A program made the translations under genes and the position numbers. The notes beneath the pieces were generated by a model, which worked only from the letters and a program-made list of their open reading frames with translations, was not told where the DNA came from and made no database searches. DNA of 64,000 nucleotides, taken from NCBI RefSeq assembly GCF_018408575.1, contig NZ_AP023418.1, positions 1,764,415-1,828,414 on the forward strand. The letters are read 5' to 3'. The DNA comes from Vescimonas coprocola (GTDB lineage Bacteria > Bacillota > Clostridia > Oscillospirales > Oscillospiraceae). The first letter of the stretch is position 1. Every line of letters begins with the position of its first letter. This document shows positions 24,811 through 31,817 of the stretch, in pieces.

Positions 24811-24856
24811 ACTCCGGCTCTGTAGGCCGCTGGTTCGAATCCAGTCGGGCGTACCA
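24811..24856 (+). repeat. attR: second copy of the tRNA-Arg 3' half
   Basis: 46 bp identical to 3108-3153 except one base in the anticodon loop. It is not preceded by a tRNA 5' half, so it is the original 3' end displaced by integration. Downstream is a GC-rich terminator that probably belonged to the uninterrupted tRNA gene. Confidence 0.85.
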
Positions 24857-24857
24857 G

Positions 24858-24955
24858 AAAAGCGGCAAGCATCGCAGGATGCCTGCCGTTTTTCCTTTTG
24901 CCCCGACGGGCGGATCTTATCCGCGTCTGCTCCACATCGGCTCTTTACAAGGGCG
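24858..24955 (-). repeat. Dispersed ~98-bp repeat (copy 1), with a terminator hairpin
   Basis: The reverse complement matches 56149-56248 at roughly nine of ten positions. Shared blocks include GCCCTTGTAAAGAGCCGAT, GGATCAG/GATAAG before GTCCGCCC/ATCCGCCC, CGGGGCAAAAG, and AACGGCAGGCATCCTGCGAT. Both copies abut a tRNA 3' end, and the last block forms a hairpin with a T-tract. Confidence 0.75.
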
Positions 24956-25089
24956 GGGGTCCCGTCAAGATTTATGCGCAAAACTGTTTGCAGGCTCCGG
25001 CTGAGTGAAGTCAGCCGGCAATAGAGACGTCATCCAGAGCCGCCTCCAAATGCTTCCTGTTCATGTATTTCTTGCAGCCTCACTGGGCT

Positions 25090-25590
25090 TCGCCATGTGG
25101 CGGGCACAGGCCAGCATCAGGGAGACAAATTTGTTGCCCCCAGCCTGTGTGGTGCCGATGTAGAAGTTCATCAGTCTGTGAATCAGGGCGGAAAACGATA
25201 TATCGCCCACATTGCCCAGACATGGTATGAGGCCAATAAGAACAAGGGCATCATGTTCAGAATGCAGGATCGGGTAGAATCCGGGAAAAACGGAGAGCAC
25301 TGGGTGTCGTTCTATCAAACAGGCTTATCAAAACATTCTTATTTCCGGCAGCGCTGGAGATGTCCATGCATCAGGATGCTGGGCCAAAGGTGATTCCGTG
25401 CCGCTGACCTCCGGCACAAGCCGCAGATTCGGGATCGTGCTGCGTTTTTAGTATTCGGATGGTACGGAGGACGAGGAGATCGCCAACGTCAATCCGGATT
25501 GCAGCAGTCAGAACGACTGGCAGTATCTGTCCCTGCGGGCAGTTGCGAAAAAAAGCGTATACCTCCATGCGGATCGTGTTGCGTTATGAC
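25090..25590 (+). pseudogene. Decayed C-terminal piece of an RHS/DNRLRE-like surface protein
   Basis: Several frames carry recognisable pieces in order: AQTWYEANKNKGIMFRMQDR and GEHWVSFYQT (frame of 25097), then AYQNILISGSAGDVHASG, CWAKGDSVPLTSGTSRRFG and IVLRF, an in-frame TAG at about 25450, YSDGTEDEEIANVNPDC and WQYLSLRAVAKK. After a one-base shift in an A-run at about 25550 the frame reads YTSMRIVLRYDKY. Such modules (SGSAGD, AKG.., FGI.LRF, VAKKAY) occur in large wall-associated RHS/DNRLRE proteins of Clostridia. The gene body is absent, so this is a remnant, just outside the element's right end. A terminator follows. Confidence 0.6.
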
Positions 25591-25633
25591 AAGTACCCCC
25601 GTAACCGTCAGGTTACAGGGGTACTTCTTTTTT
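25591..25633 (+). terminator. Terminator between the RHS remnant and mgtE
   Basis: A stem AAGTACCCC/GGGGTACTT continued by GTAACC/GGTTAC is followed by CTTTTTT on the plus strand. It also follows the mgtE stop on the minus strand, where the T-tract is lacking. Confidence 0.75.
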
Positions 25634-27021
25634 CACAGATGGAACATATTCACCAGAAACAGCAGGGCCAGTCCATAGTAGGTCACCACGGCCACCAGAT
25701 CGTTGACCGTTGTGATCAGCGGGCCGGAGGCCACCGCCGGATCGATGTGGATCTTATGAAACAGCATGGGAACCATCGTCCCCACAAGGCTGGAGATCAC
25801 CATGGCCACCACCAGCGACACCCCAACGCAGCCGGAGATCAGAAAAGCCGGCCCCCACGCATAGCCCTTGCACGCATGGATGTAAACCCCCAGCACCGCC
25901 AGCGCCATGAGTCCCAGGCACCCGCCGTTGAGAAGACCCACCCGCATCTCCTTGCCCAGCAGGGCCAGTTCCTCCTTCAGGGTAAGGTTCTCGTCCATGA
26001 GGACCCGGATGGTGACGGCCAGCGACTGGGTGCCGACGTTGCCCGCCATATCCAGCACCAGCGACTGGAAGCAGATGACGATGGGCAGCACCGCCACCAC
26101 GGACTCGAAGATGCCCACCACCGATGAAACGCCCATGCCCAGAAACAGCAGCACGATGAGCCACGGCAGACGCTTTTTCATACTGACGGCGGCAGGCTCC
26201 CGGAGGTCCTCCTCCGAGGTCAGGCCGCCCAGCTTGGCGTAGTCGTCGCCCATGGCGTCATCCACCAGCTCCACCAGATCCTGAGCGGTGAGGATACCGG
26301 CGATCCTTCCGTCCTCCGTCAGCACCGGCAGGGAATCCTCCTCATACTCTGCGATCCGGTCGATGCAGTCCTCCACCCGCTCGTGGGCCAGCACATAGGG
26401 ATAGCTGCGGCGGATGATCCCGCTCAGCGGATCGTTTTCACGGGCGATGATCAGATCCTTCAGGTCGATGGCCCCGGCAAAGACGCCGCTGCCGTCCACC
26501 ACATACAGCGTGGAGATATTGTCGTGCTCACCGGCCTGCCGCACCAGCTCGTTCATGGCGCCGCAGACGGTCAGCGTATCCGGGATGCAGACGAAATTGC
26601 CGCTCATGCGGCTGCCGATCTCCTCCTGATGAAAGGCCAGCAGCCGCCGGACATCCTTCCGGGTATCGTCGTCCAGATGTGCGGCCAGGGTCTGTTTCTT
26701 CTCCTCCGGAAGCTCCCGCAGCATATCCAGCGCATCCGCCGTGTCCATGTCGGCTATCATTTCTGCCGCCAGCGCCGCCGGAAGCTCCGCCAGATAGCGG
26801 GAGGCATCGTCCAGATAGGGGAATATCTCTGCCAGCGTCCGGTCGTCCAACTGCCGGAACAACCGCTCCCGCTCCGCATCCGTCAGCAGGGTGACGGCCT
26901 TGGCCACATCTCGCTGGTGATAGTGCTTCAGCAGCTCCGGCAGACGGTCCCCGTTTTGGGCCGTGCGGATGACCGCTGCGATCTCCTGTGCGAACTCCTT
27001 GTTTACCATTCTGTTCATCAT
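25633..27021 (-). CDS. mgtE: MgtE-family magnesium transporter
   Basis: A 462-residue MgtE with the full layout. The N-terminal superhelical domain ends around residue 130 (PEEKKQTLAAHLDDD). Paired CBS domains follow (VCGAMNELVRQ ... DGRIAGILTAQDLVELVDDAM). Five C-terminal transmembrane helices carry the conserved VLDMAGNVGTQS and ISSLVGTMVPM. It is a Mg2+-gated Mg2+ channel of the inner membrane. The start at 27021 has AAGGAGG nine nt upstream. Between a consensus promoter at 27281-27309 and the start is a 250-nt leader that contains a short open frame with its own ribosome binding site, so translation-linked control is possible. I could not recognise an M-box. Confidence 0.95.
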   Translation of the reverse strand: MMNRMVNKEFAQEIAAVIRTAQNGDRLPELLKHYHQRDVAKAVTLLTDAERERLFRQLDDRTLAEIFPYLDDASRYLAELPAALAAEMIADMDTADALDMLRELPEEKKQTLAAHLDDDTRKDVRRLLAFHQEEIGSRMSGNFVCIPDTLTVCGAMNELVRQAGEHDNISTLYVVDGSGVFAGAIDLKDLIIARENDPLSGIIRRSYPYVLAHERVEDCIDRIAEYEEDSLPVLTEDGRIAGILTAQDLVELVDDAMGDDYAKLGGLTSEEDLREPAAVSMKKRLPWLIVLLFLGMGVSSVVGIFESVVAVLPIVICFQSLVLDMAGNVGTQSLAVTIRVLMDENLTLKEELALLGKEMRVGLLNGGCLGLMALAVLGVYIHACKGYAWGPAFLISGCVGVSLVVAMVISSLVGTMVPMLFHKIHIDPAVASGPLITTVNDLVAVVTYYGLALLFLVNMFHL

Positions 27022-27145
27022 ATTCTTGTCCTCCTTTGACGCTACTTTGGGCAAAATGGGCGCAAAAATACACCGCCTCAGAGATAGTTGCCACAGCAAG
27101 ACGTCTCCGGTGCGGTGCAGAAGGACACAACAAAACAGAATGTGG

Positions 27146-27229
27146 TCAGCTCCTGTCCATGGATGACCACACCCTGTGTCTCTGCGGGCCGCATACCCGG
27201 CTTCGTCCTGTACTTCCGCAGCTATCCAT
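27146..27229 (-). CDS. Candidate 27-aa leader peptide upstream of mgtE
   Basis: The ATG at 27229 follows GGAGGTGA with good spacing, and the frame runs 27 codons to TGA (27148-27146). The product MDSCGSTGRSRVCG... is Arg/Ser/Gly-rich and ends WSSMDRS. A hairpin TGTGGTC/GACCACA overlaps its end, so translating it to the stop would open that hairpin. It lies 125 nt before mgtE in the same transcript. Mg2+-transporter genes in enterobacteria use translated leaders; homology to those is not claimed. Confidence 0.5.
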   Translation of the reverse strand: MDSCGSTGRSRVCGPQRHRVWSSMDRS

Positions 27230-27280
27230 GAACATTCACCTCCGTTGATGGCTGAAATAGGTCTTTTTTGACCACAGCCC

Positions 27281-27309
27281 ATCATAGCAGAACCCATCGG
27301 CACTGTCAA
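27281..27309 (-). promoter_or_regulatory. Promoter of mgtE leader
   Basis: TTGACA (27309-27304), a 17-bp spacer and TATGAT (27286-27281) on the minus strand. Transcription would begin near 27274. Confidence 0.75.
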
Positions 27310-27331
27310 CCGTTTCTTTCCCCAGCATTTT

Positions 27332-27365
27332 GCAGCCCCGGAGGTCTTACGACCTCCGGGGCTGC
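27332..27365. terminator. Perfect 15-bp hairpin after the ABC fragment
   Basis: GCAGCCCCGGAGGTC and its exact complement are separated by TTAC. No T-tract follows on either strand, so termination is uncertain; it sits between the ABC remnant stop and the mgtE promoter. Confidence 0.45.
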
Positions 27366-27376
27366 GCTCCCAATAT

Positions 27377-27841
27377 TTACTGTCCCTGAGGCAGAATCTC
27401 CACAGTCCTGCCGCCAAGACTCTCATAGATGCGGTGGGAAACGGAGAGGGCGGTGCGCCCACGGGATGCCTGACGCAGGGCCTCCCGTACACGGGCCTCC
27501 GTCTCGGCATCCAGATTGGCAGTGATCTCATCCAGCAGCAGCACAGCGGGGTCTGCCGCTGCGGCCCGTGCAATGGACAGCAGCTGCCACTCCCCCTGAG
27601 AGAATATCCCGTCCGTACACACCGTGTCATACCCCTCCGGCAGCGCCTGGATGGCCTCGTCGATCTCCCGGACGATGGTGTCCGGCCCCTCTCCCTGCAC
27701 GATGTGGCGGAAGAGCTTGATGGCGGCGTAGTCCGGCACACTGCACGCCCCGCCGTCTGCGTGCCTCTCCACCACGCAGTAGGAGTCCTTGCCCAGATGC
27801 GGATCCTCCACATACTCGATGCGCTCCAGCTTCGTCACCAC
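27377..27841 (-). pseudogene. C-terminal fragment of an ABC exporter ATPase
   Basis: The second half of an ABC nucleotide-binding domain is clear: LPEGYDTVCTDGIFSQGEWQ (signature region), ARAAAADPAVLLLDEITANLD (Walker B and D-loop) and ALSVSHRIYE (H-loop). The Walker A half and membrane domain are missing. In their place are about 50 residues of unrelated sequence (LERIEYVEDPHLGKDSYCVV) with a stop codon just upstream. Without a P-loop it cannot hydrolyse ATP. It is read as a deletion remnant of a backbone exporter. Confidence 0.65.
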
Positions 27842-28153
27842 CTTGGCCGCATCCGCCAGCTCTCATCTGAGCGGAGAGAATTTTGTTGCACCGCTGCCAA
27901 GGATGCCCGCAAAATGGAGCACGCTGTCGGCGCGGCAGACAGAGCATCTGGTGTACTTTCTCTGCATCGGCAAGACCCTCCGCAAGGAGCCGGAGACGAC
28001 GGAGTCCTGAGCCGCTTCTTGCAAAATGTAAGGCTTCGGGTATATTTTCTTCTTCCTTTCGTTCCGTTTCTCTGCTATACTGGAGCCATACCAAGAAACA
28101 CACGGCGGAGGTTCTCCCCTTCTCTGCCGGAAAATCGTAAGGAGGATACCACC
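27842..28153. other. Intergenic stretch without a convincing gene
   Basis: These 312 bp lie between the ABC remnant and the AIM24-family gene. Short open frames exist on both strands but have no start signals or recognisable motifs. A weak TATACT (28076-28081) may be the -10 of the next gene. GTAAGGAGGA just before 28154 is its ribosome binding site. Confidence 0.5.
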
Positions 28154-28831
28154 ATGCGTTATGAAATCAAAGGCACTCCCTTCCCCGTGGTAATCTGTCA
28201 GCTGGAAGACGGCGAGCAGATGGTCACGGAGCGTGGCTCCATGGTCTGGATGAGCCCTAATATGGAGATGCAGACCCATGGCGGTGGACTGGGGCGGATG
28301 TTCTCTAAAATGTTCTCCGGCGAGAGTATGTTCCAGAACATCTACACCGCTCACGGCGCCGGGATGATCGCCTTCGGCTCCAGCTTCCCCGGCCAGATCA
28401 AGGAGATCGCCATCACTCCCGGCCACGATATGATCCTCCAGAAGAGTGCCTTTCTGGCCGCCGTGCCGGGAGTAGAGCTGTCCATCCACTTCAACCAGCG
28501 GCTGGGCGCAGGCCTCTTCGGCGGCGAGGGCTTCATCATGCAGCGCCTCAGCGGCAGCGGCATGGCTTTTGCCGAGATCGACGGCACGCTGGTGGAGTAC
28601 GACCTCCAGCCGGGTCAGCAGATCGTGGTGGACACCGGCAACGTGGCGGGCTTCACCGCCGGGGTGCAGATGGAGATCCGGCAGGTTCCCGGCATGAAGA
28701 ACAAGCTGCTGGGCGGCGAGGGCCTGTTCAACACCGTTCTCACCGGCCCCGGCCGCATCTGGCTGCAGACCATGCCCATCTCCGGCGTGGCCGCCGCCCT
28801 GCTGCCCTATATCCCCACCGGCAACAATTAA
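28154..28831 (+). CDS. AIM24 / TIGR00266-family protein
   Basis: A 225-residue beta-rich protein of the AIM24 family. Diagnostic segments are MVTERGSMVWMSPNMEM near the N-terminus, the Gly-rich GLGRMFSKMFSGESMF, HFNQRLGAGLFGGEGF, and a C-terminal repeat of the same kind (KNKLLGGEGLFNTVLTGPGRIWLQT). Family members are cytosolic in bacteria; their function is not established (yeast Aim24 is mitochondrial). The start at 28154 is preceded by GGAGGATACC. It is transcribed alone, ending at a hairpin (28843-28886). Confidence 0.9.
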   Translation: MRYEIKGTPFPVVICQLEDGEQMVTERGSMVWMSPNMEMQTHGGGLGRMFSKMFSGESMFQNIYTAHGAGMIAFGSSFPGQIKEIAITPGHDMILQKSAFLAAVPGVELSIHFNQRLGAGLFGGEGFIMQRLSGSGMAFAEIDGTLVEYDLQPGQQIVVDTGNVAGFTAGVQMEIRQVPGMKNKLLGGEGLFNTVLTGPGRIWLQTMPISGVAAALLPYIPTGNN

Positions 28832-28842
28832 GCTGTCTGTCA

Positions 28843-28886
28843 GGCCCGCAGAGTCCCTCTTTGCGGGCTTGGCAAATTTTTTTATT
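28843..28886 (+). terminator. Terminator after the AIM24-family gene
   Basis: The stem GCCCGCA/TGCGGGC with an 11-nt loop is followed a few bases later by TTTTTTT. Confidence 0.65.
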
Positions 28887-28944
28887 TTTCACGCAATAAA
28901 ACCGCATCTCCACGCATTACAGGGATGACAGGAGATAAAAGCCT

Positions 28945-29520
28945 ATGACTGCATGGCCCGCCACAACCGAATATGCCGGCAGCAGTGCTCATCTGACGGA
29001 GCTGCTGGCCGCCATCGCCGCCGGGCAGCAGGATGCGCTGGCGCAGCTCTACCATCTCACCCGAACGGCGGTGTATGGTCTGTCGCTGTCGTACCTGAAA
29101 AACACCCACGACGCACAGGATATCACGCAGGATGTATTCGTTCATGTGTGGGATCACGCCCCGCAGTATCGCCCCACCGGCTCTCCCATGGGCTGGTTGC
29201 TGACGGTCTGCCGGAATCTGTGCCTGATGCGTCTGCGGCGCACGGAGCGCCACGCCGTTCTCAGCGAGGCAGAATGGGACGCCATTCCCCAGCAGGAGAC
29301 CGGTCTGACCACAGAGGAGCGAACGCTGCTGCAGCACGTTCTGTCCCGTCTGGGGGAGGAGGAGCGGCGCATCGTACTGCTCCATGCCGTCACCGGGCTA
29401 AAACACCGGGAGATCGCCGCTCTGCTGGAGCTGCCCCTCCCCACCGTCCTGTCGAAGTATCACCGAGCAATCCGAAAAATGCGTGCTGATCTGGAAGGAG
29501 ATAACGCCCATGACAAATGA
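28945..29520 (+). CDS. ECF-type RNA polymerase sigma factor
   Basis: A 191-residue two-domain sigma factor. Sigma-2 has LYHLTRTAVYGLSLSYLKN then AQDITQDVFVHVWDHAPQY, and sigma-4 has LGEEERRIVLLHAVTGLKHREIAALLELP, a clear helix-turn-helix. There is no region 1 or 3, so it is an ECF factor. It overlaps the next gene by 11 nt; that gene encodes a single-pass protein with an RsgI-like domain, its presumed cognate anti-sigma factor. The preceding leader is AT-rich, and I cannot name its autoregulated promoter. Confidence 0.93.
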   Translation: MTAWPATTEYAGSSAHLTELLAAIAAGQQDALAQLYHLTRTAVYGLSLSYLKNTHDAQDITQDVFVHVWDHAPQYRPTGSPMGWLLTVCRNLCLMRLRRTERHAVLSEAEWDAIPQQETGLTTEERTLLQHVLSRLGEEERRIVLLHAVTGLKHREIAALLELPLPTVLSKYHRAIRKMRADLEGDNAHDK

Positions 29521-30742
29521 AAAGCTGGAACAGTGCCTTGCACAAGCGCTGGAAAAAACAGCCCCCCATGACGTGGACGGCGTTCTCTCCCGCTGTGAGA
29601 AGCGGAAAGGAACGGAAATCCCCATGAAAACAAAACCTCACTCCCTGAAAAAATGGATGGCGATGGCGGCCTGTCTGGCCCTTCTGCTGCTGTGCGGCGG
29701 CGGACTGTTTCTGCGGCAGGCCAATGCTGTGGCCTCCGTGGTCTCCATCGACGTCAACCCCAGCATCGAGCTGCGGGTCAACCAAAATGAAAAGGTTCTG
29801 GCCTGCGTGCCTATGAACGACGACGCCCATGCCATTCTGGCGGATATGGGCGACGGCGAGGATCTGAAGGGGGCCAAGCTGGATGTGGCAGTAAACGCCA
29901 TCGTCGGCAGTCTGGTCCGCAACGGCTATCTGGAGAGCATCTCCTCCGCCATCATGATCTCCGTAGAGGATCGGGATCAGAGCCGGGCTCACCGACTGCA
30001 GCAGGACCTCTCCGCCGCCGTGGACGGCATCCTGCGGGACAGCGCCTCTCAGGCCTCCGTATTGACCCAGACGGTCACGCAGGACACGTCTCTGGAGAAG
30101 CAGGCCAAGGACCACCACATCTCCACCGGCAAGGCGGCGCTGGTGAACCGTATCCTCGCCCTGAACAACAGTCTGTCCTTTGAGGAGCTGTCCAGGCTCT
30201 CCATCGGTGAGCTGAAGGATCTGGCCGAGACCGGCGCTCCTGCCATGCCCATCGGCATGGAGCGAGCACTGGAGATCGCCCTGCTCACCTGCGGGCAGTC
30301 CGCCGACCAGCTGACCAAGCAGGAGGTGGACGCTGAGCTGGACGAGGTTCCCGCCCACTACGAGGTGGAGCTGGAGGACCGCAGCGGTACGGAGTACGAG
30401 TATCGCATCGATGCCTATACCGGCGCTGTGCTCACCTCCTATGTGGAGCCGGACGGTCACGACGATGCGGATGACCACGATGACCATGATGATGACTACG
30501 ACGATGACGACGATGATGCCCAGCCCACCGGGCAGATCGGCCACGCCGCAGCCAAGGCCGCTGCCCTGACCCACGCCGGTGTGTCAGAGAGTCGGGCCTA
30601 CGACATGGATGTGGAGCTGGATGACGAGGATGGCCGCTGGGTATACGAGGTGGAATTCAAGGCGGATGGCATGGAGTACGAATATGTCATCGATGCCTAT
30701 ACCAGCGCTGTACTGGAATACGATATGGAGCAGGACGATTGA
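29510..30742 (+). CDS. RsgI-like anti-sigma factor with two PepSY-type repeats and an Asp/His-rich linker
   Basis: A 410-residue bitopic protein. The first ~45 residues are cytoplasmic and would bind the sigma factor. A transmembrane helix follows (MAMAACLALLLLCGGGLF), then an RsgI-type extracytoplasmic domain (SVVSIDVNPSIELRVNQNEKV ... DVAVNAIVGSLVRNGYL). Two PepSY-like modules end in near-identical text (EYEYRIDAYTGAVL and EYEYVIDAYTSAVL). Between them lies an acidic run of Asp and His (DDADDHDDHDDDYDDDDDD), a plausible metal-binding segment. The start at 29510 overlaps the sigma gene, giving translational coupling. The protein probably senses a surface signal and releases the sigma factor. 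Confidence 0.85.
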   Translation: MTNEKLEQCLAQALEKTAPHDVDGVLSRCEKRKGTEIPMKTKPHSLKKWMAMAACLALLLLCGGGLFLRQANAVASVVSIDVNPSIELRVNQNEKVLACVPMNDDAHAILADMGDGEDLKGAKLDVAVNAIVGSLVRNGYLESISSAIMISVEDRDQSRAHRLQQDLSAAVDGILRDSASQASVLTQTVTQDTSLEKQAKDHHISTGKAALVNRILALNNSLSFEELSRLSIGELKDLAETGAPAMPIGMERALEIALLTCGQSADQLTKQEVDAELDEVPAHYEVELEDRSGTEYEYRIDAYTGAVLTSYVEPDGHDDADDHDDHDDDYDDDDDDAQPTGQIGHAAAKAAALTHAGVSESRAYDMDVELDDEDGRWVYEVEFKADGMEYEYVIDAYTSAVLEYDMEQDD

Positions 30743-30753
30743 CCCCTTATAGC

Positions 30754-30788
30754 AAAAGAGGCAGGCACAAAAGTGCCTGCCTCTTTGT
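30754..30788. terminator. Bidirectional terminator
   Basis: The stem AAAGAGGCAGGCAC/GTGCCTGCCTCTTT lies between the convergent anti-sigma and membrane-protein genes. Confidence 0.8.
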
Positions 30789-30790
30789 CG

Positions 30791-31648
30791 TTATTCCGAT
30801 TCCGGCGGCGCTCCGGGGTCTCCCTCCGGCAGCGATGTCTCCTTGTCCTCGTCCTCCGACAGGGTGGGGATAAATGCCTGCGCCAGCTTTCCCTTGCCCC
30901 GGTGCTTGATGTAGAAGTAGCCGATGACGCTGAAGATCACGGCACCGATGAAGTTGACGAACAGATCCTCCATGGTATCGTACAGCCCGATATCCAGATA
31001 CCCGTCAAAGCCCAGATCCGTGCCGTTGACGGCCACCGAGTGGATGCCGTCGATGGTGATGGGGGTGTTGCTGTTGGTGGGGTCCAGCATCACGGAGGTA
31101 ATGCTCTGCACCACGGTGTCCTTCTGCATATCCAGATGGAACACCCGGTCCATGCCGAACTCGAAAAACTCCCACAGCACCCCCACGGTCATGGAGAAGC
31201 AGAAGGCCGCCAGCGCCACATATACCGGCGACAGCTGGAACTTGATGCGGCTGTTGCGGTTCAGGATGTCGATAAGGGCAAAGCCCGTGGCGGCACAGAG
31301 GAAGCCCGTGGTGGTGTGGAGCATGGAGTCCCAGTTGGGGTAGGTGATGAAGTAACACTCCAGCTCCCCCAGTATCTCCGCTGCGAAGATGAACAGCAGG
31401 ATAATGATCTCCAGCACCGACGGCAGTTGGATACCGAAGTTCTGCTGAATGAAAAACGGCAGGATGAACAGCGCCAGCACCAGCAGGCAGATGAAAGCGC
31501 TTTCATATTCGCCCCGGATGATGGACATTACCAGCTCCGCCAGCACGATCAACCGCAGGGCCACATATACGGCGAACACCGCTGGCTGCTTATGAATGGT
31601 CTCCTTCAGCCGCTGGACCGTATCTCTGGGTTTGGGCGTTTTTTTCAT
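30791..31648 (-). CDS. YjdF-like (DUF2238-type) integral membrane protein
   Basis: A 285-residue protein with six or more hydrophobic helices and a charged C-terminal tail (LSEDEDKETSLPEGD). The motif GVLWEFFEFGMDRVFHLD, DTMEDLFVNFIGA and HTTTGFLCA are the conserved segments of the YjdF family, whose function is unknown. A predicted soluble insert of about 50 residues lies between helices (SVMLDPTNSNTPITIDG). The start at 31648 is preceded by GGAAGGAGCC. It is divergent from the pyr operon with about 170 bp between them. Confidence 0.8.
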   Translation of the reverse strand: MKKTPKPRDTVQRLKETIHKQPAVFAVYVALRLIVLAELVMSIIRGEYESAFICLLVLALFILPFFIQQNFGIQLPSVLEIIILLFIFAAEILGELECYFITYPNWDSMLHTTTGFLCAATGFALIDILNRNSRIKFQLSPVYVALAAFCFSMTVGVLWEFFEFGMDRVFHLDMQKDTVVQSITSVMLDPTNSNTPITIDGIHSVAVNGTDLGFDGYLDIGLYDTMEDLFVNFIGAVIFSVIGYFYIKHRGKGKLAQAFIPTLSEDEDKETSLPEGDPGAPPESE

Positions 31649-31757
31649 AAAGGCTCCTTCCCGGCACAGCACTGCGCCGCTGTGGTTTTTTCTGCATGGT
31701 ATCATATCCCCGGTCAAAACGCAACGAAAAATGTGACAAAAATCGTGGCGGCCCGTC

Positions 31758-31786
31758 TTGACAAGCGGCCCGCTGTGTGATAATCT
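31758..31786 (+). promoter_or_regulatory. Promoter of the pyrimidine operon
   Basis: TTGACA (31758-31763), a 17-bp spacer and TAATCT (31781-31786), or GATAAT with a 15-bp spacer. The leader to the pyrC start is only about 25 nt, too short for a PyrR attenuator. Confidence 0.7.
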
Positions 31787-31817
31787 AAGAAAAATTTGCC
31801 ATGCGGAGGTGATGACC

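Larger units (their letters stand above)
3108..24856. mobile_element. Integrative mobilizable element in tRNA-Arg (about 21.7 kb)
   Basis: The element is delimited by 46-bp direct repeats of the tRNA-Arg 3' half (3108-3153 and 24811-24856). It carries two tyrosine recombinases, a relaxase, MobC, a RepA-like ATPase and a sigma factor. Its cargo is a helicase-nuclease/Type III operon on the left and a nitroreductase/MATE/GNAT efflux operon on the right. No VirB4, coupling protein or other secretion genes are visible, so it is mobilizable rather than self-transmissible. The recombinases sit mid-element rather than next to an end. Together with the truncated genes at 18.4-20.6 kb, this suggests a composite built from more than one element and trimmed by deletion. 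Confidence 0.8.

Noticed and set aside
27022-27309. M-box (ykoK) Mg2+ riboswitch upstream of mgtE
   Set aside because: The conserved M-box core could not be found by eye. A covariance-model search is needed to exclude it finally.
27866-28103. Short open frames on both strands upstream of the AIM24-family gene
   Set aside because: None has a start signal, recognisable motif or consistent codon use that favours one frame.
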